The translations under genes and the position numbers were made by a program. Under the pieces are notes generated by a model. That model did no database searches. It worked only from the letters and a program-made list of their open reading frames with translations, and was not told where the DNA came from. Positions 26,701-35,557 of a stretch of 64,000 nucleotides of DNA are shown one piece after another. The stretch's first letter is position 1. Each line of letters begins with the position of its first letter. This stretch comes from Acidobacteria bacterium Mor1 (lineage in GTDB: Bacteria; Acidobacteriota; Polarisedimenticolia; Polarisedimenticolales; Polarisedimenticolaceae): NCBI GenBank assembly GCA_001664505.1, contig CP011806.1, positions 968,400 through 1,032,399 on the forward strand, written 5' to 3'.

Positions 26701-26902
26701 CGTCTTCTAGCAGCTCGAACCCATGCTCCCGGCGGAACGCACCTTCCGCGATGGCCGAGACCTGGCCGTCCTGCCAACGGATCAGGAAGTTGAAAACCGG
26801 CTTGGCCTGGGGGTGAGCGAACTGCTTGGCCGTGTCCATCACCACGCCGGTACGGCCGGTGTTGTGATCCAGGACCTTGGCTCCGACTTGCACGTCTTCC
26901 AC
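26690..26902 (-). CDS. Small conserved-looking protein, unknown function
   Basis: 70 residues starting at GTG 26902, with GAGGG about nine bases upstream. It overlaps the start of the Lnt-like gene by 11 bases, so it is probably the first gene of that unit. It looks like a small beta-barrel: VGAKVLDHNTGRTGVVMDTA, then FNFLIRWQDGQVSAIAEGAF and an acidic end. That pattern recalls short domains that read as Tudor- or KOW-like, but I cannot name a family. There is no signal or membrane segment. Confidence 0.6.
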   Translation of the reverse strand: MEDVQVGAKVLDHNTGRTGVVMDTAKQFAHPQAKPVFNFLIRWQDGQVSAIAEGAFRREHGFELLEDDES

Positions 26903-27169
26903 GTGGGCATCCCTCGATGCTGGGCCGGAAGGTCAGGGCACTCCCGGCGATCTACGTCCAACCGATCCTTCCATGGTAGCAGCCACCGACGTTTTTGAAA
27001 GCGCGGCAGTTTCTCGACCCGCCACGTCAGAACACTTACAGAAATCCGCCAAAGTATTGATTTTATGGGGCTTCCCGGGGTTGCACCTCGGTTGACACCC
27101 CTCAGATTGCCCGTACCTGTTAGGCATCGGGCGCTTCGGACCGGGCGACCGAGAGAAAGGGAAAGCATC

Positions 27170-27643
27170 ATGGAACTGAACCCTGACCTCAAGAGCATCG
27201 AATCCCAGATCGACTGCCTGGCCCGGCTCACCGGCGCCCCCGGCAGCTTCGTCGAGCAGGTTCGGCAACTGTTCGTCCGCAAGGGAATCTCGCTCCAGGA
27301 GGATGCGACCCCTTATCTCCCGGCTCTGGAGCAAGCCTTCAAGCGGGAGGAGACGATCCGCAACAGCGCCAAGAAAACCCAGAAGAACCTGGACGAGGTG
27401 CAGCAGCACTTCAAGCAGATCGGCCAGTCGTACCGCAAGCAGATCGACCAGCTGAAGAAGATCCGGGAGTCGTTGCAGCGCACCGCCCGCAACCTGCCCG
27501 ACAAGGGAGTGGCCACGGCGAACGCTCCGGCGCCCAAGGGCAAGAAGCGGGTCCTGATCGCGACCAAGCGGCCCACGGTAGTCACCCGGCCCCAGCGCGA
27601 TCGCTCCTATCCGATGGTGCCCGGCCCCAAGGAAATGCAGTAG
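27170..27643 (+). CDS. Coiled-coil protein of unknown function
   Basis: 157 residues; ATG at 27170 is preceded by AAAGGGAAAG. The N-terminal ~60 residues look globular (SIESQIDCLARLTGAPGSFVEQVRQLF). A long amphipathic helix follows (about 60-115, KTQKNLDEVQQHFKQIGQSY, KKIRESLQRTARNL) and then a basic Pro-rich tail. A consensus -35 box TTGACA is at 27092-27097; the -10 region (TACCTGT near 27114) is poor. The 267 bases between this gene and the minus-strand gene at 26902 hold no other gene. Neighbours do not explain it. A GC hairpin after the stop (27652-27671) lacks a T run. Confidence 0.65.
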   Translation: MELNPDLKSIESQIDCLARLTGAPGSFVEQVRQLFVRKGISLQEDATPYLPALEQAFKREETIRNSAKKTQKNLDEVQQHFKQIGQSYRKQIDQLKKIRESLQRTARNLPDKGVATANAPAPKGKKRVLIATKRPTVVTRPQRDRSYPMVPGPKEMQ

Positions 27644-27683
27644 CTCGGCTTGGGCGCCCCGGTTCGGGGCGCTCCCCCCTTGA

Positions 27684-28874
27684 TCAACTAAGGCCGGCGA
27701 TGGCGCCGGCCATGCGCCGCACGCCCTCTTCGACTCGTTCGGTCGCCAGGGCGTAGGAGAGCCGGACATGGCGCGGCGCGCCGAAGCCCTCGCCGGGGAC
27801 CACCGCCATCGAGGCCTCCTCCAGCAGGAACTCCGCTACGTCTGAACCGCTCTCGAGGGTCCCCTTGGCCCAACGCCGGCCGAAGAGTCCCGAGATGTCG
27901 GGGAACAGATAGAACGCCCCTCCGGCCTTGTTGCACTCGACGCCGTCCATCCCCCGCAAACCGGCCAGCAGCAGATCCCGGCGCTTCTGGAACTGCTCCC
28001 GCATGTGCAGCAGTTCGGCGTCGTCGGGCTGCAGCGCCTCGACGCTGGCGGCCTGGGACACCGACGCGGCGTTACTCGTCGCGTGGCTCTGGAGCCGCCC
28101 CATCCCCGCCAGCACCTCCTTGGGCCCGGCGGCATAGCCGATCCGCCAACCGGTCATCGCGTAGGCCTTGCTGACACCGTTGATCACCACGGTGCGGTCG
28201 CGAATCCCGGCGCCGAAGGAGGCGATGCTGCGGAACTGCTGCCCGTCGAACAACAGCTTCTCGTAGATCTCGTCGGCGACCACCCAGAGATCGTGTTCGA
28301 CACAACAGGCCGCCAGCGCCTCGAGCTCGGCCGGGTCGTAGGCCGCGCCGGTGGGGTTGTTGGGGTAGTTGAGGATCACCAGCTTGCAGCCTGCGGCGCC
28401 GGCGGCGACCAACTGCTGCGGGGTGACCTTGAAGCCGTCGGCCAGCGAGGTCTCCACGTAGACCGCCTCGGCGCCGCAAAGGCCGATCTGCTCGGGATAG
28501 GAGACCCAGTAGGGCGTGGGTACCAGCACCTTGTCGCCGGGGTCCAACAGCGCCATCAGCGCGAAGTAGAGGCTGGCCTTGGCTCCCGGAGAGACCACGA
28601 CCTGATCGAGCCCGTACTCGAGGCCGTTATCCCGGGCCAACTTGTCGACGATGGCCTGGCGCAACTCGACGGTTCCCGGGTTGGGTGTGTAGCGGGTCTG
28701 GTTGTTGTCGATAGCCGCCACCCCGGCCTGCTTGATCCGCTCGGGGGTGTTGAAGTCCGGCTGCCCGGCGGCGAAGTCCAGAACGTCGACTCCCTCCGAC
28801 CGCCGCTGCTGGGCCAGCGCGCTGATCCGCAAGGTGGGGGAAAAACCGATCTGCTGCACGCGCCGCGAAAGCAC
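27684..28874 (-). CDS. aspC: Class I PLP aminotransferase, aspartate aminotransferase type
   Basis: Transfers amino groups between aspartate and 2-oxoglutarate in the cytoplasm. The 396-residue protein shows DFAAGQPDFNTP near the N-terminus, NYPNNPTGAAYD (substrate/cofactor Asn), VVADEIYEKLLFD (cofactor Asp/Tyr) and the PLP lysine in NGVSKAYAMTGWRIGY. The C-terminal Arg motif is HVRLSYALA. Sequence style is that of subgroup I-beta enzymes, which in some bacteria also accept prephenate or aromatic substrates, so specificity is not certain. It is convergent with the coiled-coil gene. Confidence 0.92.
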   Translation of the reverse strand: MLSRRVQQIGFSPTLRISALAQQRRSEGVDVLDFAAGQPDFNTPERIKQAGVAAIDNNQTRYTPNPGTVELRQAIVDKLARDNGLEYGLDQVVVSPGAKASLYFALMALLDPGDKVLVPTPYWVSYPEQIGLCGAEAVYVETSLADGFKVTPQQLVAAGAAGCKLVILNYPNNPTGAAYDPAELEALAACCVEHDLWVVADEIYEKLLFDGQQFRSIASFGAGIRDRTVVINGVSKAYAMTGWRIGYAAGPKEVLAGMGRLQSHATSNAASVSQAASVEALQPDDAELLHMREQFQKRRDLLLAGLRGMDGVECNKAGGAFYLFPDISGLFGRRWAKGTLESGSDVAEFLLEEASMAVVPGEGFGAPRHVRLSYALATERVEEGVRRMAGAIAGLS

Positions 28875-28945
28875 CGGGGAGTCCTCCTGGCCGGGTTGAG
28901 GGTCGAAGCTACCCTACCCTCCGCCTCCGCGGCAAGAGCGACTCG

Positions 28946-29590
28946 TTACTTGCGCACCGCGAGGAACTCGCGGATCTGGTTGCGCTGCAGGTGAATGCCC
29001 TTGATGCTGAAGGCGCCCAGGGCCCGCTCGACGGCCCGGGTCGGGTGGTTCCAACGCCGCCGCATGCGGCTGCCGCTGGGCTGACGCTGAATCCGGTCGT
29101 CCCCGACGATGCGGTACTGGGGGCAGACCTCCTGCTCCTCGCCGCCGCTGGCCCGGGCGAAGACCAGCAGCTGGCCGCCGGGCGCGAGGATTCGCGCCAG
29201 CTCGGCGCCGAACTCGTCGAGGCATTCGGGCGGGACGAAATCCAGCTGTTCCCAGGCCAGAACCAGATGGAAATTGCCGTCAGACTGGTCGATCCGCAGC
29301 GGCGGCCGCGGCGGAGCCTCTTCCCCCTGCTTGGGCTTCACCGGCGCCGGCGGCGGGGTGAAGCTCTCGACGCTGACCCGGCCGCCCTTGCCGGCCAGAT
29401 AGACCACCGTGTCGCCGCAGAGCGGCCCGAGATCGAGGATCTCGGGCTTCTCCTGCTCGGCGATGCTCTTGAGGACCCGGGCCAGGGAGGGGCTGGATTG
29501 CTCTTCCGGCTCGGGAGCCGGGGCAGACCCCGCCCCGGTCGCCCCAGGCACGGCCTGATCGTCCGTTCCGCGCTTGCGCCGGAACAGCAC
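28946..29590 (-). CDS. Methyltransferase-like protein
   Basis: 214 residues starting at GTG 29590. The core looks like a class I SAM-dependent methyltransferase: EILDLGPLCGDTVVYLA in the place of motif I, FHLVLAWEQLDFVPPECLDEF for the central strand, and LARILAPGGQLLVFARA for the following helix/strand. Motif I lacks the usual GxGxG, so SAM binding could be weak or lost. A basic C-terminus (RMRRRWNHPTRAVERALGAF) follows. It sits 26 bases after the bactofilin stop in the HEAT-bactofilin string, so a cell-surface role is possible but not shown. Confidence 0.68.
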   Translation of the reverse strand: MLFRRKRGTDDQAVPGATGAGSAPAPEPEEQSSPSLARVLKSIAEQEKPEILDLGPLCGDTVVYLAGKGGRVSVESFTPPPAPVKPKQGEEAPPRPPLRIDQSDGNFHLVLAWEQLDFVPPECLDEFGAELARILAPGGQLLVFARASGGEEQEVCPQYRIVGDDRIQRQPSGSRMRRRWNHPTRAVERALGAFSIKGIHLQRNQIREFLAVRK

Positions 29591-29616
29591 GTCACCACCC
29601 CCGGCCGGTCACGTGG

Positions 29617-30153
29617 CTAGCCCTTGCCGCTGGCGCTGCGGGGCATGTTGGCGGAACCGCCCCCACCCGAGGCGGCCGCCGAACCGGTGCCGCTCGGCGT
29701 CGAAGCGGGCTTCTTGGCCCCGCTGCGATCCATGTCCACGGCGCCCTTGAAACGGGCCCCGTCGGCGAGTACCACCCGGGGAGCCTTGATGTCCCCTTCC
29801 ATCGAACCGGTGGCCGCGATCTCGATCCGGTCGTCGGCGGTCACGTTACCCACGACCTGGCCCACGATGGAGACGCTCTTGGCGTGGATCTCGGCGGTGA
29901 TGTGGCCGTTGGCCCCGATGGTCAGATGGTGGTCCTTGAGCATGATCTTGCCGTCGACCCGTCCTTCGATGGTCAGGTCTTCGTTGCCGGTCAGCTCACC
30001 CTTGATCTGAATCGATTTGCCGATGTTCACGAGTTTCTCCATGGGCTTCCTTTCGGTGGAAACCGAAGGTGCGGGCGCCGCGGGGGTTTGCGCCGCGGGC
30101 CGAACGGGTTCCCGGGCCGGTTCCGGCTCGGGACGTTGTCTCCTCCAGGCCAT
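29617..30153 (-). CDS. Bactofilin (polymer-forming cytoskeletal protein)
   Basis: 178 residues. A Pro/Ala/Arg-rich N-terminal tail (1-37) precedes the bactofilin domain (about 38-140), a right-handed beta-helix of hydrophobic/Gly repeats: GKSIQIKGELTGNEDLTIEG, KIMLKDHHLTIGANGHITAE, KSVSIVGQVVGNVTADDRIE, SMEGDIKAPRVVLADGARFKG. A Ser/Gly/Ala-rich tail follows. Bactofilins polymerise without nucleotide and localise cell-wall or polar machinery. It starts four bases after the stop of the HEAT-repeat lipoprotein gene. Confidence 0.93.
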   Translation of the reverse strand: MAWRRQRPEPEPAREPVRPAAQTPAAPAPSVSTERKPMEKLVNIGKSIQIKGELTGNEDLTIEGRVDGKIMLKDHHLTIGANGHITAEIHAKSVSIVGQVVGNVTADDRIEIAATGSMEGDIKAPRVVLADGARFKGAVDMDRSGAKKPASTPSGTGSAAASGGGGSANMPRSASGKG

Positions 30154-30157
30154 ACGA

Positions 30158-31177
30158 TCAGGCCTCCTTTAGCTTCTTCAGCGCCTTGCTGGCTTCGACT
30201 TTGACGAGACCAGCCTTGTCGTTGAGCGCCCGCTCGAGCAGGCGGATATCGGTGTCCTCGCCGACTTCGCCGAGGGCCCGGGCCGCTTCGGCGCGCGCGT
30301 AATCGTCGAGGGCTTTGGACAGGGAGCTGCGAATCACGTCGATGCTGGAACGATCGCCACCCCGGGCCAGGCTCCAGGCGATGTCGACCTTCGTCAACTC
30401 GTTGTCTTCTTCCTCGAGGCGCGCCTTCATCGCGGCCATCGCCTCCTCGTCTCCCGGTGCGAGATCGGCCAGGGAATGGGCGGAGAGGCTGCGAACCTTG
30501 TAGTAGGGATCGGACAGCGCCTCGACCAGGACCGGCACCGACGAGTTGTCTCCGAGCTGGCCCAACACCCGCGCCGCGTGGGCCCGAACGTCGTTGGACT
30601 CGGAGATCAGCGCATCTTCGACCCGCGGGATCTGTTCCTTGGCGTCCATGTTGCCGATGATGTCGACCACGTGGCCGCGGATCAGTTCGTTCTCGTCGAT
30701 CAGCGCCAGATCGACCAGCACCTTGAGCGACTCGGGAGTCGCGATCTGGCCGAGGGACCGGGCCGCGGAGATGCGCACGGTGTCGTCGGGGTCGTAGAGC
30801 AACGCCTGCAGCGCGGGGATCGACTCCGGATCGCCCAGCTTGCCCAGGGTCATCGCGACCTGCAGCCGCACCGTGTGCTTGGCGTCTTTGTGGCTCGCGG
30901 CGATGGGTGCCGTGGCCGACGGATCTCCGATTTCCTCGAGGGACCCGATCGCCGTGACCCGCACCTCTTCGTCAGGATCTTGCTGGAGCAGCTGAATCAA
31001 TGCGGGCACCGCCTCGACCGCCCGGGAGTCCCCCAGACGGCGAGCCGCGTCGGAGCGGACGATCGGATCGTCGTCCTGCAGCTCCGGGAAGTTCTTGAAC
31101 ACCCCGTCGCCGCCCCCCCCGCACCCGGCGAGCAATCCGGCGGCAACCAGCGCCAGTATTCGCGCGTGAACTTTCAT
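30158..31177 (-). CDS. HEAT-repeat lipoprotein
   Basis: 339 residues from ATG 31177 (GAGAAAGG upstream); a longer in-frame reading has no support. The signal peptide ends in the lipobox LLAGCG. The mature protein is almost entirely HEAT/PBS-lyase-type repeats of about 31 residues: RSDAARRLGDSRAVEAVPAL, VRVTAIGSLEEIGDPSATAP, VRISAARSLGQIATPESLKV, VRAHAARVLGQLGDNSSVPV, VRSLSAHSLADLAPGDEEAM and others. It is a scaffold that should bind other proteins in the periplasm. It leads the bactofilin and methyltransferase-like genes and is divergent from the GWxTD/barrel pair across 147 bases. Confidence 0.9.
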   Translation of the reverse strand: MKVHARILALVAAGLLAGCGGGGDGVFKNFPELQDDDPIVRSDAARRLGDSRAVEAVPALIQLLQQDPDEEVRVTAIGSLEEIGDPSATAPIAASHKDAKHTVRLQVAMTLGKLGDPESIPALQALLYDPDDTVRISAARSLGQIATPESLKVLVDLALIDENELIRGHVVDIIGNMDAKEQIPRVEDALISESNDVRAHAARVLGQLGDNSSVPVLVEALSDPYYKVRSLSAHSLADLAPGDEEAMAAMKARLEEEDNELTKVDIAWSLARGGDRSSIDVIRSSLSKALDDYARAEAARALGEVGEDTDIRLLERALNDKAGLVKVEASKALKKLKEA

Positions 31178-31324
31178 CCTGGCCTTTCTCGTGTTGAAAT
31201 CAATGAGCAACTTCCGTGCCTCGAAGGCCGAGCCCGGCTTCGGCGCAAGTCGCGGAGCGCCATTATACTCGTTTTCTTTGCCGGTCGGCCCGTCCCGACC
31301 CGGACCAGGGAGTGTAGCGAGACC

Positions 31325-32878
31325 GTGAGCAGACGTCCCCCCGAACCTTGCCGCCCCTCCCGCCCCGGCCGGCGCTCCGTCGCCGCCCTGCTGGCCCTGG
31401 CCTTCCTGGCCGGCGGCCTGCTGTCGCCGGAAGCTGTTGCAAAGAAGAAAGATCGGAACAAGAAACGTCAGAAGGCCCTGAGCGAATGGGTCGACGGACC
31501 GATCCGCTACATCGCCCGCCCCGAGGAGCTCGAGCAGTTCAAGGTGCTGCGCAAGGACGACGAGCGCGCCCTGTTCATCGAGCGATTCTGGAACCGCCGG
31601 GACCCTTCCCAGGACACCCTGGTCAACGAATATCGGCAGCTCTTCTGGGAGCGGGTCCAGGAAGCGAACCGGGCATTTCATTCCACCCGGCCGGGCTGGA
31701 TGACCGACCGGGGAAGAATCTACATCCTCTACGGGGCCCCCACGAACACCCAGGAAGACCTGTTCTACGACCATGACCGGCCCAGCGGCGGGCAGGGCGT
31801 GCTGCGCTGGGTCTACGAGGGCCGTCCCGGGGAACGGATGGATCTGGACCCGGTCACCGTGGTCGCCTTCGAGCGGGACAACTCCGGCGAGTACCGCCTG
31901 AGCTACGACCCCAAGCTCAACACCATCTACTGGAACCCGGGAGCCTACGAGGGGGCGCCGCTCCAGGACTACTTCGAAGATCTGCTGGCCTCCTCCAAGT
32001 CGGAGATCGGCATCATGCTCGACCTGGGCAAGCTCCAGGAAGTCCCGCCCCAGGAGCAGGTCCTGCTGGAGCGGATCGACACGATCCAGAGCTACGAGAC
32101 CCACCCCCTCGAGGTCAAGCTGCAGCGCTTCGAACCCCCCGAGGACGACGGCTCCCTCGTGGTCGTGACCGTCGGCGTCGGGCAGGTCAAGAACGCCTCG
32201 ACGGTGCTGGCGCGGTTCACCCCCTCCGACGCCAGCAAGAAACCGATCTTGATCGGCGAGGGCACCTTCCGTATCGAGGAGGCCGAGGGGGGCAACCTAG
32301 CCCAGGGCCGGGTCGTGTTGCCGCCGGATCGCTACAACGTGACGATCCTGCTGGCCGACGCGGCGCTGGGCAGCACCGGCATGTACCGCGGGCCGCTGTT
32401 GGTACCCCCCGCCGCCGGGGACCTGCGGCTCAGCGACGTGGTGCTCGCCCGCAAGATCGATCCGGTCGACTACGTGGCGCTGGCCTCCTACAAGGAACCC
32501 TTCCACCTCGGCCCGATGAAGGTGCTGCCCGCCCTCAACTCCAAGGTCGCCCGGGGCGAGGTCATCGACATGCTGTTCGAGATCTACGCCGGCGCGGCTC
32601 CCTACGCGGTCAACATTCAACTCGAAGGCCAGGAGGACGACGGCAGCTGGACCTCCCTCGGTGCGCCGCAGCAACTGGCCCAGGAAGAGCGCACCGTGGC
32701 CTGGGGCCTGCCCACCAGCCCTCGCTGGCCTCTCGGTGAGTACCGTATCCGGGTCGACGTCGCCGACCGGGACGGACTGGGTCAGCGCGCGTTGCTGCCC
32801 TTCGAGCTGGTCGAGACCCGCGAGCCGACCGGCACCGTGCCCAGCCTCCAGTTCGTCAGCGAGGGCGACAGCCGATGA
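31325..32878 (+). CDS. GWxTD-domain exported protein
   Basis: 517 residues starting at GTG 31325 (first plausible start; the ribosome site is weak). An Arg-rich start and hydrophobic stretch (SVAALLALAFLAGGLLSPEA) form a signal peptide. The GWxTD domain (about 45-190) contains YIARPEELEQFKVL, RFWNRRDPSQDTLVNEYRQL and the eponymous PGWMTDRGRIYILYGAPTN. The remaining 320 residues look like beta-sandwich repeats. The family is frequent in Acidobacteriota and related phyla, and its function is unknown to me. The ATG of the next, barrel-type gene overlaps its stop (ATGA), so they likely act together at the envelope. Confidence 0.9.
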   Translation: MSRRPPEPCRPSRPGRRSVAALLALAFLAGGLLSPEAVAKKKDRNKKRQKALSEWVDGPIRYIARPEELEQFKVLRKDDERALFIERFWNRRDPSQDTLVNEYRQLFWERVQEANRAFHSTRPGWMTDRGRIYILYGAPTNTQEDLFYDHDRPSGGQGVLRWVYEGRPGERMDLDPVTVVAFERDNSGEYRLSYDPKLNTIYWNPGAYEGAPLQDYFEDLLASSKSEIGIMLDLGKLQEVPPQEQVLLERIDTIQSYETHPLEVKLQRFEPPEDDGSLVVVTVGVGQVKNASTVLARFTPSDASKKPILIGEGTFRIEEAEGGNLAQGRVVLPPDRYNVTILLADAALGSTGMYRGPLLVPPAAGDLRLSDVVLARKIDPVDYVALASYKEPFHLGPMKVLPALNSKVARGEVIDMLFEIYAGAAPYAVNIQLEGQEDDGSWTSLGAPQQLAQEERTVAWGLPTSPRWPLGEYRIRVDVADRDGLGQRALLPFELVETREPTGTVPSLQFVSEGDSR

Positions 32879-34296
32879 ACCTCGCACATCGCCGGATCGC
32901 GCCGCTGGGGTTCGCGGTGCTCGCCCTACTGCTGTGCACGGCGAGCTTCGGCGAGGAGAAACCGATCGGCCGGGGCACCGTGCTCTGGTCCTTCGACGAC
33001 GAGCTCGACGCCATCGGCGTGATGGCGGTGGATGCGCCGCTCCGCATCGGTCCGCGCCACAGTTTCTATTTCGGGCTCTCGACCCGGACGTCGATCCTGC
33101 AGGCCAACTCCGAGAGCTTCCTGGTCCAGGACCTGGACTACACCGCCGAGGTCGGCGTGCGGCAGTGGCGAACCGGCTCCGCCGGCCTGCGGGTGGCGGC
33201 ATTCGCCGGCCAGCAAGGGACCCAGCAGATCGACCGGGACGGCCAACCCTGGGTGCGCTACGCCGGCGCCTCGGCGGAGTCCGACGGATTTCGCCGCCAG
33301 GAGCCGGGCTTTCAGTGGCGAGGCCGTGGAGCGGTGGTCGTCGACGAGCGGGAGGTCGAGGCGGACGGGCTGCTCCAGGGCAGCCTGCGCTACCGCTTCG
33401 GCAATGGACGCAACCGCCGGGTGGTCTTCGGCCTCGAGGCCGAAGTGGACGCGCTGATCGACGGCAGCGAGGATCTGGCCGATTGGAGCATCGGCCCCTC
33501 GGTCGGGTTGAAGCTGCGGGGCAACCGCTTCATCCGGTTGTTCGCCCACTATCAAGAAAGCAAGAACCCCCTGGGCCTCGGAGTCGACGGGGCCATCGTC
33601 GGCATCGACTTCAGCGAAGGAGACCCCGGCGGGGGTCGCAGACTGTCTCCCCCCGACCTGCGCGGCCACGTCAGCGGCGGCGCAGGCGACGACGGCCGGC
33701 TGGCCGGACGCTTCGTCCTGGAGTTGCTGACGCCGAGCTTCGGCGAGTCCGGTGACTACCGGGGCGTATTCCTGGTCGACAGCCACGTATTGACCGCCGA
33801 GGACACCGGCGAGGCCTACTGGTTCTACCATCTGGGCGTCGAACGAGCCCGGGACGACCATGTGATCGGCGCCTACCTGTACCACCGCTCGAACCACGCG
33901 CTGGCCGAACCCAACGACCGCATCACCAGCATCAACGTCCTCGAGGTCGGCATCGAAACCGATCGCTGGGACCGTCCCGGCACCCGCTGGAGCGACGCCC
34001 CCTACGGCGTGTTCGACGCCCGGGCCCGGGTGGGCTGGGTGATCAACTCGAGCTTCGGTGAGGACCGGCGCTATCACGTCCGCGGCGGCGTACGCTGGAC
34101 GGCGCCGGTGGGGCCCGGGCGCACCAAACCGTTCCTGCTGGTGGAGCTCGAGGATGGAGACGTCAAGCGGCGGCGCTACGCGGCGGGCCTGGCCACCGGG
34201 AGCCACAGCGAGGTGCTGCTGGAGTTCCGCAACGACGAGCAGTACTTCGCCGCCGACCAGACCGCGGTGGTGCTGCTCGGTAGTTTCGAGTACTGA
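32875..34296 (+). CDS. Predicted outer-membrane beta-barrel protein
   Basis: 473 residues with a signal peptide (FAVLALLLCTASFGEE). The rest alternates polar and hydrophobic residues in many short strands (SFYFGLSTRTSIL, DYTAEVGVRQWRTG, SLRYRFGNGRNRRVVFGLEA, RGVFLVDSHVLTAED, YWFYHLGVERARDD). It ends in an aromatic residue (VVLLGSFEY), as outer-membrane barrels do. No named family is recognised. The overlap with the GWxTD gene predicts coupled translation and a shared role. It converges on the DUF4340 gene with a seven-base gap. Confidence 0.75.
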   Translation: MNLAHRRIAPLGFAVLALLLCTASFGEEKPIGRGTVLWSFDDELDAIGVMAVDAPLRIGPRHSFYFGLSTRTSILQANSESFLVQDLDYTAEVGVRQWRTGSAGLRVAAFAGQQGTQQIDRDGQPWVRYAGASAESDGFRRQEPGFQWRGRGAVVVDEREVEADGLLQGSLRYRFGNGRNRRVVFGLEAEVDALIDGSEDLADWSIGPSVGLKLRGNRFIRLFAHYQESKNPLGLGVDGAIVGIDFSEGDPGGGRRLSPPDLRGHVSGGAGDDGRLAGRFVLELLTPSFGESGDYRGVFLVDSHVLTAEDTGEAYWFYHLGVERARDDHVIGAYLYHRSNHALAEPNDRITSINVLEVGIETDRWDRPGTRWSDAPYGVFDARARVGWVINSSFGEDRRYHVRGGVRWTAPVGPGRTKPFLLVELEDGDVKRRRYAAGLATGSHSEVLLEFRNDEQYFAADQTAVVLLGSFEY

Positions 34297-34303
34297 GCGG
34301 GAG

Positions 34304-35557
34304 CTACTCGATCTCGGGGAACGAGGCGGGGGCGGCCCGCATCTGGTAGGTCAGGTGCGGAAGCGAGGCCACCCGGGCACGGTCGCCGCCGTAGAAATCG
34401 ACGCGGTCCTTGCCGTCGGCGGTCTCGAACTCGAAGGAGGCGATCGCCGCACCGGGTGCCTGGTTCGAGAGCTTCCAACCCTTGACCGGCGCCTCGAGCA
34501 GCTTGACCAAGAAGCCGGCCGCATCCTCGGCCGCCCAGCTCCGGCCGTCGCCGGTGACCCAGGCGTCGCCGTTGTTCTCGGCCGAGAAGTTGGCTCCCCC
34601 CTTGTCGTAGCTGAAGCGGGTCACCTGATAGCGGTTGACGTTGGTCAGGCGGTTGTTGCCGAGTTTGTCGAGGGAGGTAGCCACCGAAGCTAGGGGGGCC
34701 GCCTCGGTCAGCATGACCGACGGACGGTCCGCACGGTGAACGTAACGATCCACGCCCTCCACCGCGCCGATGCGCAGCTCACGCTCGAGGCCCTTGCCCT
34801 GTACGCTCAGGGCCAGGCCGTCATCGAAGCCGAAGGAAGCGTCATCGGCTGCCATGCCGTCGCGATAGCCGCTCACCGCCAGGGAGTCCAGGGTCGCGAG
34901 CAGCCGCTCGATCCGGGCGGACGACGCGGGCATGCGGAAGGGCTCCACCACCCACCAGACATCCCCCTCTCGGGCCATGGTGAAGGAATCCCCTCCCTCG
35001 GTCAGGGTGAAGCGCTCGACCTCGGAACGGTTGATGTCGAGCACCCGGGTGTCCCGCAGCTGATCCAGCTTGGGCTCCAGCAGCGGGAAGGCCTGGAGCC
35101 CCAGCGTCAGAACCCCATCGCGCCCCTCGACGACCGCGTAGCCGCCGGCTGCGGTGGGCAAGGGATTGCCGATGCGGAGCTCGGGAACCTCGGGACCGGC
35201 CACCTGATAGATCGCTTTGGCCGGATCGAGCCCGTAGCTGGACAGCTCGGCGGGGTCTTCGATCACGTCGGTGACCCGTGAACGCTGCATCGCGGCCAGC
35301 ATGTCGCTCAGGTTCGTACCGTCGGCAAGGTCCTGGACCGGCTCGACCACTCGCCAGACATCCTCCTCGCGAACGAAGCGCCAGTCGGCGCCATCGATCT
35401 GCACATCGAGGCCGACGACATCCCGGTCGGAGAAGCTCAAAAGCCGGGCCTCGGCCCGCTCCTCGCGCTCGATGTTCTCGTCTTTTCGCTGGAAGTACCA
35501 GGCGGCGCCGACCACGGCGATCAGGACCACGGCCGCCATCACCATTCGCTTCATCAC
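34304..35557 (-). CDS. DUF4340-domain membrane-anchored protein
   Basis: 417 residues: a single N-terminal helix (about 3-22) and a large exported part built of repeated DUF4340 units. The hallmarks are a WRFVREEDVWRVVEP-like strand at about 58-72 and its copy SFTMAREGDVWWVVEPFRMP at about 195-215, each followed by a helical segment ending in L.S.R-type turns. It is the last gene of a four-gene unit with an ABC ATPase, permease and GldG-like subunit. In other bacteria these occur together as an ABC-2-type complex of unknown cargo. The ATG overlaps the GldG-like stop (ATGA). Confidence 0.85.
   Translation of the reverse strand: MMKRMVMAAVVLIAVVGAAWYFQRKDENIEREERAEARLLSFSDRDVVGLDVQIDGADWRFVREEDVWRVVEPVQDLADGTNLSDMLAAMQRSRVTDVIEDPAELSSYGLDPAKAIYQVAGPEVPELRIGNPLPTAAGGYAVVEGRDGVLTLGLQAFPLLEPKLDQLRDTRVLDINRSEVERFTLTEGGDSFTMAREGDVWWVVEPFRMPASSARIERLLATLDSLAVSGYRDGMAADDASFGFDDGLALSVQGKGLERELRIGAVEGVDRYVHRADRPSVMLTEAAPLASVATSLDKLGNNRLTNVNRYQVTRFSYDKGGANFSAENNGDAWVTGDGRSWAAEDAAGFLVKLLEAPVKGWKLSNQAPGAAIASFEFETADGKDRVDFYGGDRARVASLPHLTYQMRAAPASFPEIE

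Noticed and set aside
27652-27671. GCGCCCCG...CGGGGCGC hairpin between convergent genes as a terminator
   Set aside because: No T run on either strand; could still be a weak structure.
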